The notes under the pieces: model-generated
What the model was told of the DNA's origin: nothing
The model's input: the letters and a program-made list of their open reading frames with translations, nothing else
Database searches by the model: none
From: Salvator merianae
Lineage: Eukaryota > Chordata > Lepidosauria > Squamata > Teiidae
NCBI GenBank assembly: GCA_003586115.2
Contig: QVOM02000053.1
Span: forward strand, 9,432,187-9,496,186
Direction of reading: 5' to 3'
Length of the DNA stretch: 64,000 nt
Translations under genes and position numbers: made by a program
Shown: piece by piece, positions 1-11,559 of the stretch
Layout of the letters: each line of letters opens with the position of its first letter
Numbering within the stretch: the first letter of the stretch is position 1

Positions 1-830
1 ATGGGGTGATTGGTACACTTTTTAGATCTAGCAGGAGCCCAGAATTGTGCAGGAGGCCAACTGCTAAAGAAAACATGCGGTAAATGGTTGCTTTAATAAG
101 TCCTGTTCCATTGAAAGGAAATAAAACCTGAGTATTAATGAGATATAATTATATATTTAAAATCTCTTTTTTTCCCCCTGTGCAGTATACAGAATTAATG
201 CCAGTAAACTCACAAACTGCAACATTCTACTCCATTACATCTGCAATGATTAGAGATAGTTTGAACATCTGGCATATAATCTGTGATAGAAAACAGCATT
301 CTGCACTTTAATGGACGTCTGGAGGCTACACATATCTGATTTTATTTCTCCCGCTTAACTCTTTCCTTGAAAGTGGAAATCTGATGCCTCAGCAGTCAGG
401 ACATTCTTTTCTTTTTTTCTTTTGTTTTCCTGGGGGGTGGGGAGGGTAAATTCTTCCCTCACAGGCACATACCCTGAGAGACATTGCTTTACCTTTGCTA
501 TATTTTATAACACACTGCTTAGCTGGTATTTCAGGGGAAGTTTCTTAGCATCTTGACTGAGGTTGCCTTGAAGCAGCATCCAGAAAGCCTATATTGTTTA
601 GAATTTGCAGTTGAGACTCTTGGCCTGAAACGGAGGAGAGAAGTGGAGGTGTTAAAATGGCAAAATAAAATCATGCAGAAATTTTCAGATGAAAGAATTG
701 AGTAGCGGAGTTGTGGTTTTCCATCTACTCTTTTTTGAAGCTCTCTAGCATGTCTGCAAGTTCTCCCTGCCATAGCAAGGGAGAAAATTTGTTGTGCCTG
801 TTCTCTCTCTTTCTGTCTTTCCTCTCTTTC
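1..830. other. Unique AT-rich sequence, no feature recognised
   Basis: It contains short poly-T/poly-C tracts near 170 and 405-440 but no codon-biased reading frame, repeat family or RNA gene that I recognise. Confidence 0.4.
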
Positions 831-854
831 CTCTCTCTCTCTCTCTCTCTCTCT
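831..854. repeat. (CT)n microsatellite
   Basis: Twelve uninterrupted CT units lie at the end of a pyrimidine-rich stretch that begins near 801. The open frames that cross it on both strands are artefacts of the repeat. Confidence 0.95.
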
Positions 855-1105
855 GTCTTTGTACGTGTATGTGTACGTATGACACAGAATGACTGTCAAG
901 AGACAAGTAAAGAATATTGCCCTTGCTTGGAGGTAAAGCAAGCTTTTAAAAGGAAGGAAGAGAAACACAGGCCACCGTGAATTCCTGCAAACATATTGCC
1001 TCAGGGAAGCAGGGAAGGCAGCAGTTACCCAGTTTTGCTGCCTGCACATGGGATGGGAAGTCTGGGTTCACATGCAGATTTTTTTAAAGAAACACCTTTG
1101 AAGTG

Positions 1106-1570
1106 GCTTAGAAATGGTTTAGAGATGGTTTACAGGTGGGTTGTTCACACGCCAATATGTCCTTCCCTTTCTCGTTTACATTCTAAGCCAGAAAAGGTGG
1201 ATTAGACATGGGATAAGAACAGGAGGGTCACACACTGCTGTCTCTAAGCCAGTTTTTGCATTTACAGAGGCTATCCCAGTACAGGGTGGTGCCCCATACC
1301 AGGATACAGCATCCATCCCAAACAGAGATGGATTGAGCCTTGGGCAGAACAAGGCCATCTACGTTAAGATGGCCTGTTCTGCTTCAGCCCCTACACTGAC
1401 TCCAAAGCTCGTGTCAGCTTTGGGGCTGGCAGGCGGGGTGGACTCTGAATGCTCCAAAGGCCAGGAAGTATAGCTGTGCTGCCAAAATTGGTCTCCTGTG
1501 GTATACAGAGGTACACCCCCTAGTATGACAATAGATCTCATAATCCAGGTCTAGAAGTGAACTGTTCTAG
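1106..1570. mobile_element. Interspersed repeat copy, class uncertain
   Basis: The start (AGAGATGGTTTACAGGTGGG, then TTGTTCACAC) resembles 54797-54835, and GCTATCCCAGTACAG near 1270 recurs near 58327. Short blocks shared by three loci mark an old dispersed family, probably a non-autonomous DNA transposon. Ends and target duplications could not be fixed. Confidence 0.4.
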
Positions 1571-3398
1571 GAGCCCAGTCTATGTTCCCTCCTGTGTCAA
1601 TGAAGCATATTAGGAGAGGGGCTTCCTTATCCCACACCATCATGTGGAAGAGACTCTTTGTAGTTCTATACTTACGGCACATTTGAGATGCCTTTTTTTT
1701 TGGAGTACATGAACACAGCAAGTGGCTCTGATCACACAGCTACTGAAGAGCAGGAGCATCCCTCTCTGAAAGCAACCAAGCCCCTCCTAGGGACAGTTGC
1801 ATGTGCCTGATGGCTGAAGGTTGCACTGCGTACTATTTTATGGTTGCACAGCATGATCTGTGGCCACAGGGTGTCACGCTATGCATGACTCAGCACAACA
1901 GGGATGGAGCATTGTCTAGGGTGCAAAGTCCCACGCTCTCACTACAAATTCTGCGCACTTTCCTGCAGTGTGGCACATAAGACAAAGACATGTGTGCATG
2001 AGACCCTTGGGGCTTGTGTGTACTTCTGTCACCTAAAGAACACCTTCTGATCATGGCCAGTGGGGTGGGTCACACACCAGTCCTAATTACCAGTTTTGTT
2101 TTGGTTTAAATGCAAATGAAACTTCTTGTGTTGGCCGTCAAGGAAATCTTGGATCTGGAGCACATCTTTTTGTTCTTTCACACCTACGAGAGAGGTTTTC
2201 TCACAGAGGCTGTTAGGTGAGTAGGGACGGGAAAATGCTTGGAGAATGAAATGCACTATTCAGAATGGATGGAAACCACCAATTGGGGATTCTAAACACA
2301 GAGCAGGAGAGACCTGTCTAGCTGCATTCATAGGTAGCAAAAAAAGTGCTTAGAGGCAGCAGCAAGTGGTCCTTGTGCTCTCAACACATCTCTAATCCGA
2401 CTTTTCTAGCCTTGAATGAAATCTAAGAAATAATTCAATAACTAGAATCCAGTAGAAACCTGTGCACCAGGACCCAAGAATTAATGGGGGGCTGAATGAG
2501 GCTTTTAATTGGTATCAAGTCCAACTCTTACAACTCTCCTAGAAGCAATTCATGGGACACTGTTGTTAAGATGGTAAACTTTTATCAAGTGTGTGATCAG
2601 CAGAAGCTTTTAAATTCTGAACGCTTTGATCTAAATTCACATGAAAGCAATAGTTATGTATTCATCTTGTCTGGTCAGATATTTTATGTAATGCCAATCT
2701 GAAGAGGGGCCATATTTATAGTTTTAAACTGTGTCCTCCATTGACTAATGAAATTGAATTTTTTGAGAGGTTCTATTCAGGGGGTTGAATACTTCTGAGA
2801 CTATAGTAGTCATTAAAAGTGGCTTTTTGAATTTGGAGAAATCACTTGTTATGTTAGTCGTGTTGAGCTATTTACGTTCTTGTTTGGTTGCTTTTTTGCA
2901 AACAGCTGAGAGTTTGTAAATTCTGCAAATAAACCTAATTTGCAATGGAGGTTGAATGATTTTGATTATAACTATAAGTTCTTAGTTGCAGCTGTTTGAA
3001 GTGTTGGTTTCAATTAATAAATCCAAATTTAAAGAAGAAGGTTGAATGAAGTGGAAACACACCATCATATAGAAATTGCAGCTGAGCGAAATGTGGTGCG
3101 CCAAATCAGTATCATGTTCATGGACACAATCTTTGTAAAAGACAAACCCAATTCAGTCTTCCATTCAAAATCTGGGAAGGAAGAACATTAAAGCCAGATA
3201 CAAAAGATTGTCAAAAGGGCTATCGCAGAAGTTGGATACTCCAATCCTGCTACAGGGGTGGGAGGAGGCTCCAAACCTCAGAGAATTTACAGCCACTAAA
3301 AATATCTTTCAAAGTTTCAACCCAGCTTGGTTTGGTACCGGACCAAATATGGCCTGGGAAATTGGCCTTTGTAGGGCCTTTCTGCACTTGTCTTTATG
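1571..3398. other. No feature recognised
   Basis: The sequence is unique and becomes strongly AT-rich at 2700-3060. The short frames here show no protein-like composition. TTCTGCACTTG at 3382-3392, just before the 75-bp duplicate, resembles the ends of the MITE-like family seen elsewhere in the window. Confidence 0.35.
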
Positions 3399-3473
3399 TA
3401 GTTTTCTTCATGATTGGGCTATTATTTCATGCCAACACCTAAGAAAGACTTGGAACTGGACTCCATAAGCCAG
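3399..3473 (+). repeat. 75-bp dispersed duplicate, copy 1
   Basis: This block recurs at 4308-4382 in the same orientation. By eye 71 of 75 positions match with no gaps. Sequence on either side is not shared, so this is a short dispersed duplication or two pieces of one repeat family. Confidence 0.85.
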
Positions 3474-4307
3474 CAGAAATGTTCTGGATCATGCAATCTG
3501 TCCATGGCTGGGACAAATTGCCCTTGGACAAGAATAATGCCATCTGCACAGCAGCGATGTGTTCCTGACTAGCCTCCAAGCCATTCCCAAAGCTTGTGTG
3601 AGTTTTGGATACTGCATCCATGAGTTTTGACCCTTGGAGTCTCTGCGGGGACCCATTTTGCAACAAGGTGAATTGTGGCAAGACTTCGATTCTTGAGGTT
3701 ATTTTTATTCCTGGAAATTCTGAATTTTGTGTTTTTCACGTTGGAGGTTTTGAAAAATTGCTTCAATGCAATCAGTTAATTAATGAGGAAATAAGGGGGA
3801 AAGATGGTTAGACAGCTAAAGCCTTAATCAACTCTGCAGAAGCTTGAGCAAACTTATATTTTGATTTGTTAGAAATTGTGTTTACAAAATCAGAGGCCGT
3901 TGGATACCATGAATATTTATACTGAAAGGGTACCTCAACTAAGGAAAAAGAAGACAGTTTTCTTCATTATCAATGAGACAAAAATTTAAAGATGAAGGCA
4001 TTCAAGGCAAGCATATTTGCCTTTCAAAACACACACACATGTATACATAATTTTGTTCTCTTTTATAATCTCATAAACACTAGACTTGCCTTGCTCAGCT
4101 AAAGCTTCCAATGTATGTACTTTTTTTTTTTAGGTCCCTGAAGTACAACTCTGCCAGAGCTTGACTGGCACCAAGTTTCATTGAAAAAATTAGATTATTT
4201 CACTGCTCATGTAGGGTGTGTTTTGCCCCAAGCTAAACAGGGTAGGGTTTAGCCCTACTGTGTTCAATGGGAAACCTTTGATGAAGAGAGAAAGAAGATG
4301 ACAGATT
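3474..4307. other. No feature recognised
   Basis: The spacer between the two 75-bp duplicates is AT-rich. It includes a short CA run near 4029 and a poly-T run near 4121, but no transposon relic or coding region that I recognise. Confidence 0.35.
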
Positions 4308-4382
4308 TAGTTTTCTTCGTTATTGGGCTATTATTTCATGTCAACACCTAAGAAAGACTCGGAACTGGACTCCATAAGCCAG
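4308..4382 (+). repeat. 75-bp dispersed duplicate, copy 2
   Basis: The partner of 3399-3473. The four differences are substitutions; two are close together near the left end. Separation between copy starts is 909 bp. Confidence 0.85.
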
Positions 4383-4720
4383 AATTCATTTTACAGAATT
4401 AAGCTTCTGTAAAACTCAGTGCCAGGCTCAGGAGGCTTTCAGAAAGGGTTGGCTCAAAAGTAGCAGAAGGACAGAAACATTCTACATTTTATCTCTTAAC
4501 AGAATGAACTTTAAAATGCATTTATTTTATTATCTGTCCCAAGAAGAACATTTAGGATAGGTGATTGTATACATATTAGAAACATTCAAGTGAAATTACA
4601 ACACAATCAAACTCCATTTAAAATCAGACTGAATAGATGTTATGATTTCATGCATAATTGTTCAAAAGTAAGCCTTTATTTTTTTTAATAGAGCTCACAT
4701 TCAGACAGAAAGGAGAAGAG
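4383..4720. other. No feature recognised
   Basis: AT-rich unique sequence between the second 75-bp duplicate and the L2 3' end. Confidence 0.3.
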
Positions 4721-4727
4721 ATTAGTA

Positions 4728-5065
4728 TTTATTTGTTTGTATTTTTATCCCACTCAGGGAGAAAGTCTCAGGGAGGGTTACAATAGTAAAAACAAAATGG
4801 GAAGTGAAACTGTTTCCTCAACCAAAAACCAGGGTAAGTAGATGTGTTTTTAACAATCTTATGAATGCGTATAGTGAAGGTGTCTGACACACCTCAGAGG
4901 GGAGGCTATTCACTAAAAAGACCTATCCTGAGTCCCCAACCCTTTTACTACAGAAGATAATAGTAAAACCAGGAAGACTTGCCCTGCAGATCTTAAGACA
5001 TCAACAGATTGCCCTGTTCACAAAGAGTACTGCCCAACAGTGGGAATACCAAAGCTATACCAAGG
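4728..5065 (-). mobile_element. L2-type LINE, truncated 3' end
   Basis: The left end has the TTTTTATCCCAC and TCTCAGGGAGGGTTACAA pattern of the L2 3' UTR in reverse complement. The body matches the second L2 copy at 6722-7130 in order: the CTTATGAATGC/AGGTGTC block, the CACCTCAGAGGGGAGGCTATTCA block, and the CCAGGAAGACTTGCCCTGCAGAT block. Only the last part of the ORF2 frame and the 3' UTR remain, with stops and indels throughout. 5' truncation is typical of LINE insertion by target-primed reverse transcription. Confidence 0.75.
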
Positions 5066-5450
5066 CATTTTGTTTTCAAAGATCCCATAAAAGCCGAGAA
5101 AGTTGATGGAGGGTACTTACACAGTGGATTCTATAGACATTTGGGTTTCACATTTTACATACTTTGCCCATTTTAATGTTGTTACAGCTTCCTGTGGAGA
5201 TGCAAGACAAAAACTGGGAAACTGTGTACAAATTGGTTGTTCTTTTACCAGGTCTTCTGATTTTAATATGGACGTGAAAGAGCCTTTCTTCTTTGTGAGT
5301 GTCCTTTGCTCAGTTCAACATCTTCAAAAGGCAGTGTTAGTCTGTGGGCAACACAAGAAGTAGTCAGAATGTGGAACATAGTAATCAAATAAACCGCAAT
5401 CCTATTAGCTTTCCCTCTCCATAAATGACAGCAAGTCAGAACTTGATCCA
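5066..5450. other. No feature recognised
   Basis: Unique sequence between an L2 remnant and the nested hAT MITEs. The short frames have no recognisable domain. Confidence 0.3.
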
Positions 5451-6165
5451 ATGAATAAAGATGGGTTCACATTCAAAAGTTTGAATTGAACTGAACAGTT
5501 TGAAGATGTTTGGTTTAAACCAAACCACACCCTTGTTCAAAAAGGGTCAGTTTCACTGAAATCAAACCAGGGACCCATTCCAAAAACACGAAAGGGTTAA
5601 GACACCTATTCATGTTTGCTGCATTTTTTGTCATTTAAAAGTGTTTGTTTTTGTTTTTAAGTGTGTTTTTCCTACAGGTTCAAAGTTTGGATAGAACCTG
5701 TTTGAAAAGGTTTGAATTAGAGACATGCAAAATTCATTTTGTGTTCACAAATCTGATCAAACATTTTGCATTTGAATCAAATTGAAAATGAGCTTTTTCA
5801 CATTTTCAGTTTGATCAAAACGAACCAGTCTCTGCCCTCACAAAAGTGGAATGTTCAATAGAATATTCACATGTTCACTGTGTTTTAACCCATGAGAAGG
5901 GCGTTTTCATTGGGAAAAACATCATGAAAACCGTGAAAAGAAATGAGAAAATAAACCCTCTTTTTTGTTGTTGCAATTCACAGATGATGCAAAAATACCG
6001 TTTTTTGCTTCAACAGCGAATCGAGAACATGAATTTTATTCGTGCACATCCCTGGCTTTAATCAAACCAAAACACTTAAAGTTCATTTTGATTTGAACTG
6101 AACAAAACAAAAGGTTTGCGTACGTTTCAAGTACATTGAGCCAAACATTGATTTGCTGCATTTGC
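5451..6165. mobile_element. Older hAT-type MITE interrupted by a second MITE
   Basis: Both flanks of the 5718-6054 element consist of the GGTTTGAAC/AACCAAACC-rich sequence typical of the second hAT MITE family in this window (compare 28674-29040, 29674-29971 and 35510-35776). The outer element therefore seems to have been split by the inner one. Outer ends are approximate and no outer target duplication was found. Confidence 0.5.
5718..6054. mobile_element. hAT-type MITE, 337 bp, nested
   Basis: The left end TAGAGACATGCA and the right end TGCACATCCCTG are imperfect inverted repeats. The flanking octamers GTTTGAAT (5710-5717) and GCTTTAAT (6055-6062) match at 6 of 8 positions, consistent with an aged 8-bp hAT target duplication. 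The interior shares ordered blocks with 37934-38230 (the GAAATGAACCAGTCT-like block and the GTTGCAATT block), so the two belong to one family. No coding capacity. Confidence 0.7.
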
Positions 6166-6720
6166 TAGAGATCAAAGGGTTTTAGTCCCTATCATGGGCC
6201 TTGTATGCTGGTCACTGCTGGGTGATATATATTGAAGCAATAGACAGATCTTTATTTCTTTCTCAAATACTAATGTTTCAATAAATAAAAGCTTTCATGC
6301 CATTCATGTGCCTGGATAAGGGACTACGGCAGTTCAGCAAAACATCTTCAACAGATGTTGCTTCAAAAGTTTCTGTTGTGGGTGCCTCAGGCTAATGAGT
6401 AGCACCTTGTGGCTATCTGCAGATGGACCTCCTCTACAGGGGCAGATGCCTTTTGGAATGCTATTTCCTCTGACATCTTTGAGGCATCTATCACCTATAT
6501 TACTTATTCAAGACCTTTTTCTCTACTTCGGTCTTTCCAATGGATTCTGTCCTCCCTCAAACATTTTCTAATGCATTCTCTCATTATTTTTTTTCCAGAT
6601 GTAAAACTCTTTAATTAACTTAGGGGTTTGAGTGTGGTCGATTGCTCAGTTTCTGTTGATGTACGTGTGTGCATTTTGTTTTCATTGCAAACTGCTTCAT
6701 GATCCTAAAATGAGAAGCAA
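6166..6720. other. No feature recognised
   Basis: AT-rich unique sequence between the nested MITEs and an L2 element; no coding signal. Confidence 0.3.
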
Positions 6721-6721
6721 T

Positions 6722-7705
6722 ATTTATTTATTTATTTACTTGCATTTTTATCCCGCCCTGTATCTGATGGTCTCAGGGCAGATCACAACAAATAATAATA
6801 ATAATAATAATGATGATGATGATGATGATGATGTAAATGGCACACACTAAAAGCAATAGCAGTGCCTAAAATTGGGGAGGAAAAGCTGTTACTTTAGTTC
6901 AAGGCAAGGATAAAGAGGTGTGTTGTCATTGCTCTCCTAAAGATGTAAAGTGAAGATGTCGCATGCATCTCAGGGGGGAGAGTGTTCCACAGTCTGGGGG
7001 CCACCACTGAAAAAGCCTTATCCCAGGTGCCCATGCTTCTAGATGTTGAAGGTGGTGGTACAGCCAGGAGAACCTCTTCTGCAGATATTAAGGCACAGGC
7101 AGGTTGATATGGGAGAAGGTGTTCCTTTAAGTATTTGGGGCCCAAGTCATTTGGGACCTGATCAAGGATATGGCCTGTTGTGTGAGATGAGCCACTTACA
7201 AACTGAGACGACCCCATGGTTGTCATGGAGGCCATGAAGAGCTGAACTGGTCCACTGAGTACAGTCTCCGCAAGGATGTTAAAATCCCCCAATACTACTC
7301 TAGCAGGGGCTTCCAGTACCACATCAGAGACCACTTCAACTGGCTCAGATATGAAGGCTGCTGAACATCAGGGTGAACGGTACACCAGCAACATCCCATT
7401 CTGTCTCTCTGGCCCAACAACAAAAACAACCCCACAAACCCAGCTGTAGAGAGAATTGGCTACCTAGTAAGAGAGACAGAAGTCCTATGGATTACAGAAA
7501 CACCCCCCCACCACCACACACTGGTCTAGAACAGTCTGCACCAAATAGCCTGGGGGACAGAGATGGGTAAGTCTAGGTCCACCCAGTTCATCTATGCAGG
7601 TCCCAGTAATGCACACCAGATCAGCCCCTTCATCCAGAATTAAGTCATGGATGAATGATGTTTTATTCTGGACTGACCCAACATTCAAAAGCAGAACCAC
7701 CAGGG
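6722..7705 (-). mobile_element. L2-type LINE with endonuclease fused to the RT C terminus by deletion
   Basis: Reading from 7700 downward, the first part encodes an AP-endonuclease start: LLNVGSVQNKT, then DLVCITGTCIDE and LGGPRLTHLCPPGYLV. Further on is the endonuclease motif VVLGDFNI (about 7300-7277). By about 7140 the reading is already in the extreme C-terminal part of ORF2: YQPACALISAEEVLLAVPPP and then FSVVAPRLWNTLPPEM. The central reverse transcriptase, including any FADD box, is missing, so an internal deletion has joined the two ends. The 3' UTR follows down to TATCCCGCCC near 6749 and the TTTA-rich tail at 6722. The frame is broken. This L2 C-terminal signature is common in reptile and fish L2 elements. 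Confidence 0.85.
6790..6833. repeat. Compound (AAT)n(GAT)n microsatellite
   Basis: About seven AAT units run directly into about eight GAT units, inside the 3' UTR of the L2 copy. Confidence 0.95.
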
Positions 7706-8066
7706 CCGGTTGAGAGGCATCCCCAAATTCTGCTGCTTGGAAGGCAGAACAGAAGGAGTGATAGTTTTAATATGTTTAACATTCCTCTAATCTGTCACTT
7801 CTGCGTCCCAGTGCCATATCTCCCCCTGCCCGTCACCATAGGGATGGTAGCCCCCGTGACAGTTCTCCCCCTCCACCCCTGCCTTGACACATCATTCTCT
7901 CCCAAAACAACAAAACACGGTATACAATACATAAGCTAAAAACAGTATTAAATAAGAAGTGAATTAAAAGGCATAATTTAAAAAAAACAAAAAACTACTC
8001 CAATAAAAAGAAAAAAGAAATAGAAGTAGAAGAAAAAAAAAAAAAGAAAAAAGAAAAAGAAAACCA
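7706..8066. other. Unassigned sequence ending in an A-rich tract
   Basis: 7706-7975 has no match I recognise; it may be the 5' part of the adjacent L2 copy. 7975-8066 is an A-rich run with G and C interruptions, possibly a decayed retroposon tail or simple-sequence expansion. Confidence 0.4.
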
Positions 8067-9179
8067 AGGGACCTGGTCAGAGTGGCCCTCAAGGCAACCT
8101 CTCACTACAGGCAGCCCTTACAGAAAGTTACAGCAACTAGAATAACTGGGGCCAGTTATAACTGGCCCTGTGTCCCCTCTTGTCTTCTTCGGCAGGTAGG
8201 TAGGTGGCTGTTTCCTGTTGATAGGGGGGAAGGACTTGATGGGCTCATCCCTTACAGGGCAGATGGAATGGCCATGTATCCCCTCTGGCTTCCTCTGCAA
8301 GTAGGTAGGTGACCTACTTGATAGCCATACATATCTTCTCCATGAATAAAGGACACCATCTTAATCAACCAAGGTGACTTCATGCCAATGCATGACAGGC
8401 CAACAGACTCCCCTCTTTTGAACAAACTCAATATTGACAAGCATGTAAATACTGTTGGACCAAGTAATGAAAAATGCTACTTTGTAACCCCTGATTAAAG
8501 CATCTGCATGTTGAACTACAATTAGGGTGCCTAATTCTGGATCTCAGTTTGAAGTAACATTAAGGAATTTACATTAAGGAATTTACATTTTTTTCTTGTT
8601 AATACAAGATGTCAGTCGAAGCCAGAGGAAAGACACATGCCTTGTGTTATCTGCCACTTGAGATGGTAGACATTGGTTCATTAGGCTTGAAAGATATCAA
8701 GTTGATATCCTTATTTATTCCATGCAGAACAATTTACTTCAAAGGAGAAACAACCACTGCAGAAGCCAGAATGAACTCATTCATTATTAACTGCTTTACA
8801 CCACACACTAATATGCATTTTAATGTATGTGCAAGAAACAAGAAAAAGAGAGAGGGGAAAAGCAAGAGGAGCAGTGATAATCCAAGTGCTAACCAAAGCT
8901 CAAAGGGATTCCACAGATGTTCCATAGATGTTGAAAAACCATGCACAGGCATGGCTGATAGATCCAGACAACAGGGCAGGAAAGTATGTCAACACCATAT
9001 AATGGAACATCTTAGTTTTGGCTTTGATTAGACAAGGTAAAAGAGGTGACCATGGGGCAAATAAGAAACTCAAGGGACAGACATAAAATATATATAAAAA
9101 AGCAAATTACCACATCCCAAAGGTTCTGTTTCTGTGTCTCTTTCCCTGACATGAATTCATCATTCTCAGGATGACTCTC
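8067..9179. other. Unassigned, with minor local duplications
   Basis: GTAGGTAGGT blocks recur near 8196 and 8301 in loosely similar contexts, and ATTAAGGAATTTAC is tandemly duplicated near 8560-8588. A 140-codon open frame at 8609-9031 lacks any domain or protein-like pattern and is not called as a gene. Confidence 0.35.
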
Positions 9180-9620
9180 TGGGTCAAATGGGGTGAGAAG
9201 CTATGAAGGTTCCTATAGCTAATTCCTGCCTGGAAACGGCTGGTAGGGAGCTGCTAGAGAGGCCTTAATCCTGGCTAATTGGGTCTACCAGAGGGACTAG
9301 CAATCCTGATCCAGGACACGGGAGGCATGCAGAAGGCATGCTTCTTATGCTTGGGAGTATCAGGGGGTGCCTTTCAGCAATGTACCATAGAGTGCAACTG
9401 AAAAGCAGCCCCCAGAGGCTAGTAACCTTTGGTCCTAGCTTTCAAAGTCATAGGGTTGCAGCTGTAAAACTCACACAAGCTTCACAGTTGCAAGGTGGAG
9501 TAATCTGGATCAGTGCTGTTAGTGCAAATGGTGCTGATCCCAGCCATACCTCTCTGTAATCCAGATCAGTGGGTCAGGCTAATCTGGAACAGGACTGATA
9601 GCAGTAGCAGCTGTGCACAT
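9180..9620. mobile_element. MITE-like interspersed repeat, class uncertain
   Basis: The block contains paired motifs such as CTGATCCAG/CTGGATCAG and repeated ATCTGGA(T/A)CAG that resemble the other GC-richer repeats at 14600-14985, 47400-47690 and 58210-58500. Palindromic internal structure and recurrence point to a non-autonomous DNA transposon family. Ends are not resolved. Confidence 0.35.
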
Positions 9621-10620
9621 GAGTGCCACCAAAACCTCCCCCCACCTCTACAGGGACGCAGTGAGATTGGATATTCTTCAAAATGAGGTAAAACAAGAAT
9701 GGAGATAATTCCTCTACCTCTTTGTCTTGTTACTTACCTGGTGAGTCCTTCTCTTCATTATATTTAATCATATTTATCTCAGGGCTCTTTATTTCCATTC
9801 CTCCTCATTGTTCTAAACACTTTGAGATCCTTTGAACTATTACTTTGTCCTTAGCAGCACTTGTAACACCTCCTAATTTACCTCATCTGTGAATGTAATT
9901 AATGTACACTTTCTTCCATCCCTCAGATCATTAATAATGATGTTGCATAAAACTGTGCGGACTACTGATTATGCCACTGAAGTCGAGAGGAAGTTATAGT
10001 AGGACAAAGACTTGTCATAAATTCTTGGCAGGGAGGGAGACCATTCATTGCATCCATCATGTGGCCATTTGTCCTGGACACAAACACAGATCAGCTTTCA
10101 TGTGCACATATTACTCTATTTTCTACTTTAGCTTGAATGGCAGCAAGTCAATGGCAGCCAGGAGAAATTACACAGACCAAGGCCACATCTCATCTTTCAA
10201 ATGGAGGCACCTGCTGCCACTCAAGAAGATGCCCACTGCAGTCACACTTCCATCTGTGGTGGCAGCAGGCACCTTGTGTGACATTCATGCCATTCCATTT
10301 GCAGGCATGGACACCAGCGAAGGTGCCATGTTTGCAGGGCATGATCTCACATTCTGAATGGAGGTGCTGTGATTGGTCATTGGAAATGATCCCCCGGTAC
10401 TCTAAAAGGAGATGTAGAGGTGACTTTTTCAGCAGCAGATCAGGGTTCCTCGTATGTTGAGACCCGTCCTGAGAGATGCTTCCCTGGACTTCCTTGCAAT
10501 GATGGACAGCTGCTGTGGATTGATTGGATGTGTTCATTTAACTGGCTTTTATTTTAGTATCTGCTATATTGGTAGTGTTTCTGGATATTGTGGTTTTGAT
10601 CCTACACAGTTCTGGGACTC
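9621..10620. other. No feature recognised
   Basis: Overlapping frames of 107-128 codons (9971-10460) on both strands lack domains and are treated as chance frames in GC-richer repeat-like sequence. Confidence 0.3.
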
Positions 10621-10758
10621 TGAGGAATGGGAGAACATTGCAAAAATGAATGCAAAAAAATGCATTTTTCAACGATGAAATTCATTGATGAAGCAAAAAT
10701 GCAGATTTTTGTTCAAAAATGAATCAAAGATATTGTGTCTTTTTCATGCATATCCCTA
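10620..10758. mobile_element. hAT-type MITE fragment
   Basis: It ends CATGCATATCCCTA, a degenerate form of the TGCACATCCCTA terminus of the window's hAT MITEs, and has the AATGAATGCAAAAA / ATGAAGCAAAAATG interior of the same family. The left terminus is not recognisable. Confidence 0.5.
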
Positions 10759-10914
10759 GTAAAGTGGGAGGTGGAATGGTGTAGTACAAAGAAGCAGCAG
10801 TCCACATGTTTGAAGCATGGAGCCATGGGCGAGGGATGAAGTTCAGAATGTATGTGGTCTGCTGATGGGTTTCTGCTCTTCAGCCTCAATCCTCAGGAAG
10901 CTGCTAGTGTGAAT

Positions 10915-11130
10915 AGCCCATGTGGTGTAAGAGATAGAGTGCAGGACTTAGATCTGGAAACCTAGGGCTCAAATTCCCGCAATCCCATGAAAACTGAAGG
11001 GTGATCCTGGTCCAGCTGCTGCATCTCTATCTAGCAGACCTTATAGGATTGTGGTGAGGATAAAATAAGGAAAGCAAGATATTGAACTTTTAAGGAGAAA
11101 GATGGGATATGAAAGCAAAATGCAGTATAA
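10915..11130 (+). mobile_element. tRNA-derived SINE with L2-like tail
   Basis: The head GTGGTGTAAGAGATAGAGTG is the A-box region of a common squamate tRNA-derived SINE, followed by the B-box-like GGGCTCAAATTCC. The body holds the TTATAGGATTGTGGTGAGGA block, and the tail has the GGGATATGAAAGCAAAATGC pattern that mimics an L2 3' end, as expected of a SINE mobilised by L2. The same family appears on the opposite strand at 58895-59125. Pol III box sequences are degraded, so transcription is unlikely. Confidence 0.75.
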
Positions 11131-11559
11131 TATATATAGGTGTTATCTGGAAAAGGCAAAGTAGCTCATATAACTTTTAATATAATGCTGGGTTAAAAAA
11201 AAAGCAATAATGGCACCTAAAGAAAAAGATCATACTTTCTGAATGCTAGAGGTCAATAGCTCAATGTTAGCCTCAAAAGAAGAGGGTTGCAGGTGCAATC
11301 CTGACAGCTTTTCAAAATAAGTTCTTGCAAACCACAACTTTATCTGGCAAGAAAATTTCATGTGAGCCAACAGAAGTTGACTAACAAGAAACCTATAGTA
11401 AATCAGACCATAATCCTAAGTCAAAAGGTTTACATTCCTTTTCACTGTCCAGAACATCTAGGATTCCTAGCAGCTATCATTTAACAAGACCTGAAGATCT
11501 GTAGCTTAATATTTGCATACAATTAATACAGTTAAGGTATATATTAAGGTAGAGGCCTT
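11131..11559. other. No feature recognised
   Basis: AT-rich unique sequence between a SINE and a hAT MITE fragment. Confidence 0.3.

Noticed and set aside
531..1049. 172-codon minus-strand frame
   Set aside because: It crosses the CT microsatellite and has no domain, promoter or splice context.
6894..7334. Host gene for the 146-codon frame
   Set aside because: The APRLWNTLPPE and GDFNI motifs are L2 LINE sequence.
8609..9031. 140-codon plus-strand frame
   Set aside because: No recognisable domain, ordinary intergenic composition, and no upstream promoter or downstream signals. A protein search could change this.
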